This document shows positions 62,401-64,000 of a stretch of 64,000 nt of DNA, one piece after another. Below the pieces are notes generated by a model that was not told where the DNA came from, did not search any database, and saw nothing but the letters and a program-made list of their open reading frames with translations. How positions within the stretch are numbered: the stretch's first letter is position 1; every line of letters begins with the position of its first letter. A program made the translations under genes and the position numbers. Location of the stretch: contig CALSFV010000259.1 in NCBI GenBank assembly GCA_943737045.1, positions 310,001 to 374,000 of the forward strand, given 5' to 3'. The DNA is from Parapristionchus giblindavisi (taxonomy: Eukaryota; Nematoda; Chromadorea; Rhabditida; Diplogasteridae).

Positions 62401-64000
62401 GAAGTATTTAGACAAGCCCACCTTGGTTGGGAACAGTTTCTCTATCAACAACAGCAGTGTCTTGAAGCATTGGACGGACGTCTCGGTCTTCTTTCTGAAA
62501 AGTTACAAGTGATTCGTTATGGATCATAATGATCAAATATGGACGCAAACAATCTACTTTTTGACACGTAAAACCAAAATAAAGCTAATAAAGTAAAATA
62601 AAAATAAAGTTTTTCTAACGATCCAGAAATTGTGACGTACTCATCATTGGCTGTCATATCATCCATCTCCATTAGTCGAAGAAGAACAGAGAGGAAGGAT
62701 GGAAGGAGCTTCTCTCGACATGACTCCATCTGAGATGCATTAATGATCATAAATTATCTTTTTCAAGCATGATTCCTTTGCTATACATATATTGCCATAG
62801 CGCTTTGATGTAAGATAAATATGATCGGATAATGAGGATAATCGGATAATCAGTATAAATTACTGTTTCATCGAAGATAATAATAGGAGTGGGAATGAGT
62901 GAGAAAGAATGATTTAGATTATGTTCGAAAAGGCAGGAATATAGCATACCATGAATATCGGGGCTTTAATGATCGAATTGATGTAGCCGATCTTCTGTGA
63001 TTCTACCACGGAATCGGAGCAGTTGAGAATGATCGAGTTGAGATGCTCACTGGAAAGTAATCAAGGTTAAATAAAAAATTTATTGATGTTAACCTCGTGC
63101 ATTCAGGTGGTATTGAATCAAGTTAACACAAAAATTATATTTACAATGTTTAGCTGCTTTCGATGGGTGAAGTCTTGATTCTATAATATTTAGCAAAAAA
63201 TGAAACATTACGTCAATTTATCGGCATCATAGATGCCTCTGCATTCTTTCAACAGATTACTCTGTTCACAGACGATGACACTGGTCCTATCGGAATCTTT
63301 GCTCTCCGAGGATTGATCCGATAGAGTGGAGAACCGTTTCATCTAATATAATTCATTTAACTATTTTCGTATTGGCTAAACCAAAAGCTGTGAACGCATC
63401 TTTGTCGTATGTTCAAGAGAATCGGCCGCGCTTAAAGTTGAAACAGCCAAAAAAATACATAAGCCTCTGCGCTTTTAGTGTATGACTTCCATAAATGCAC
63501 ATGTTTCTTATTCTACTGGAATGTTTCACATTGTCGCGCAAATGTCAATGAGAACAAAAATGTCGAATGATCGTCCGTGCTAATGAAATCATTGTTACAA
63601 ATACGTATTTAAGGAGAAATAGAATCCTCACATCAACAGGTGTCATTATCAACGGTGATATAATCTCTGGCAGATGCTTCACAGCCGTGTTCTGCAGGGC
63701 AGCCAATCGAGCGTCACGCATACAGATCATATCTGCCAAGAATATGTAATGAGTTGAGATCAAATATTCGATCTTTTGAAATGAAAACGAGGAGAGGATG
63801 CTATTTCAGTAAGTGAAAGAACATTTTTAATAGTAGTAATGTAACAATCACTTACCAGCGACAGCATACAGGAACGATTCGAGTGCAGCAACGCATGGAT
63901 CCGCACAATTCACTCCAACTCTGTGAATGTAAATGGTTGGTTTCTTCATATTTTATCAGCTCCTATGTATCATTTTGAGTATGCTCTAATTGTTTTAAAG
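53471..64000 (-). CDS. ced-5: CED-5/DOCK1-type Rac GEF, C-terminal half
   Basis: At least twenty exons on the minus strand; the 5' part (SH3, DHR-1) lies beyond the window. From the right edge: helical region (VNCADPCVAALESFLYAVA near 63900; MICMRDARLAALQNTAVKHL 63655-63740; AIHKTLIDVSS near 61500). Then the DHR-2 Rac-GEF domain, about 54860-57870: YVYTLYELHLQCGNYIEAAN (57737-57871), FGNLNGKQFVYMTKAAMRLG near 57100, VQKFEYTRAFKNKENKWYPY near 56260, MPGILNF near 56015 and VMGGIANYLPFFEP near 55440/55200. These match DOCK1 landmarks such as QRFEY, LPGI and VMGGFANY. The C-terminal tail (exons 54035-54183, 53693-53865, 53471-53500) is Ser-rich, then APPGPPPPLPERPKEK and PLPPTPSGN, SH3 ligands like those that bind CRK/CED-2. 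With CED-12/ELMO it should activate Rac in corpse engulfment and cell migration. One intron holds a 1.1-kb palindrome. Confidence 0.9.
58943..60039. mobile_element. Foldback element in a ced-5 intron
   Basis: CACGCGTGTCGC at 58943 matches inverted GTGACACGCGTG at 60028-60039. The arms (about 58943-59330 and 59637-60039) are close complements, e.g. CAAACTTTTTTGACGCCGAA against TTCGGCGTCAAAAAAGTTTG, with small indels. The central 300 bp is unique and contains a tRNA-like sequence. The element lies wholly in the intron between the exon ending FMLS (60158) and the one starting AAQKRRHIPS (58877). Confidence 0.85.
59426..59497 (-). pseudogene. tRNA-like sequence (box A and box B)
   Basis: The minus strand has TAGTGTAGTGGATAAGG, an exact fit to the tRNA box A (TRGYNNARNGG), and 35 bases later GGGGTTCGATCCTCC, a box B with a plausible T-stem and TTCGATC loop. 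The 5' and 3' ends do not pair as an acceptor stem and the D-stem is poor, so this is probably a decayed tRNA or the head of a tRNA-derived SINE, not a working tRNA. Anticodon not assigned. Confidence 0.4.

Noticed and set aside
1..64000. CRISPR arrays, bacterial operons or phage genes
   Set aside because: None seen; the spliced genes and the families present are those of a nematode nuclear genome.

Overview
The window looks like nuclear DNA of a nematode, probably a rhabditid or diplogastrid such as Pristionchus (inference; species not provable here). Genes are split into many exons of about 60-150 bases by short AT-rich introns with GT...TTTCAG borders. One gene is recognisable as CED-5/DOCK1. 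Small Tc1/mariner-type inverted-repeat elements with TA flanks are common, and the intergenic DNA is AT-rich with purine or pyrimidine tracts. All exon models were built by hand: splice sites, reading phase and exon lengths were checked for frame, but no transcript data were used.

Layout. 1-0.65 kb: two phase-compatible exons of an unknown minus-strand gene cut by the window edge. 1.1-2.6 kb: a 1.5-kb foldback with equal 690-bp arms. 3.3-5.6 kb: an acidic, Ser/Asp/Glu-rich protein (minus) with a palindromic MITE just upstream. 6.2-10.1 kb: no gene seen. 10.1-25.7 kb: three paralogous secreted proteins (10.1-11.9 kb plus; 13.3-14.9 kb minus; 24.1-25.7 kb minus) built on an uninterrupted run of 26-30 Gly-X-X-X tetrads. 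Between them lie a degraded non-LTR retrotransposon, a Tc1/mariner transposase remnant, a four-exon histone-H3-fold gene lacking the N-terminal tail, a hexamer microsatellite and a dead mariner. 26.8-32.1 kb: two small single-pass membrane proteins with matching intron phases. 32.8-38.9 kb (minus): an RNFT1/2-like multi-pass RING E3 ligase with a 1.4-kb palindrome in an intron. 40.6-44.7 kb (minus): a tetraspanin. 46.9-52.7 kb (minus): tandem duplicate HAD phosphatases of the phosphoglycolate phosphatase family. 53.5-64.0 kb (minus, 5' end outside): the C-terminal half of CED-5/DOCK1, with a 1.1-kb palindrome carrying a tRNA-like core in one intron.

The strongest candidates for something undescribed are the Gly-X3 family and the tail-less H3-like gene. 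The Gly-X3 proteins have a signal peptide, a family-member-specific acidic or His-rich arm, a Cys-flanked Gly-X3 rod and a coiled-coil/His tail. The lengths of the distal exons encoding the rod (22, 26 and 24 codons) are identical in all three genes, so the paralogy is firm although the sequences are diverged. The H3-like protein aligns without gaps from the alpha-N helix to the last helix. The window is also rich in large foldback elements (six over 300 bp), several of them inside introns.
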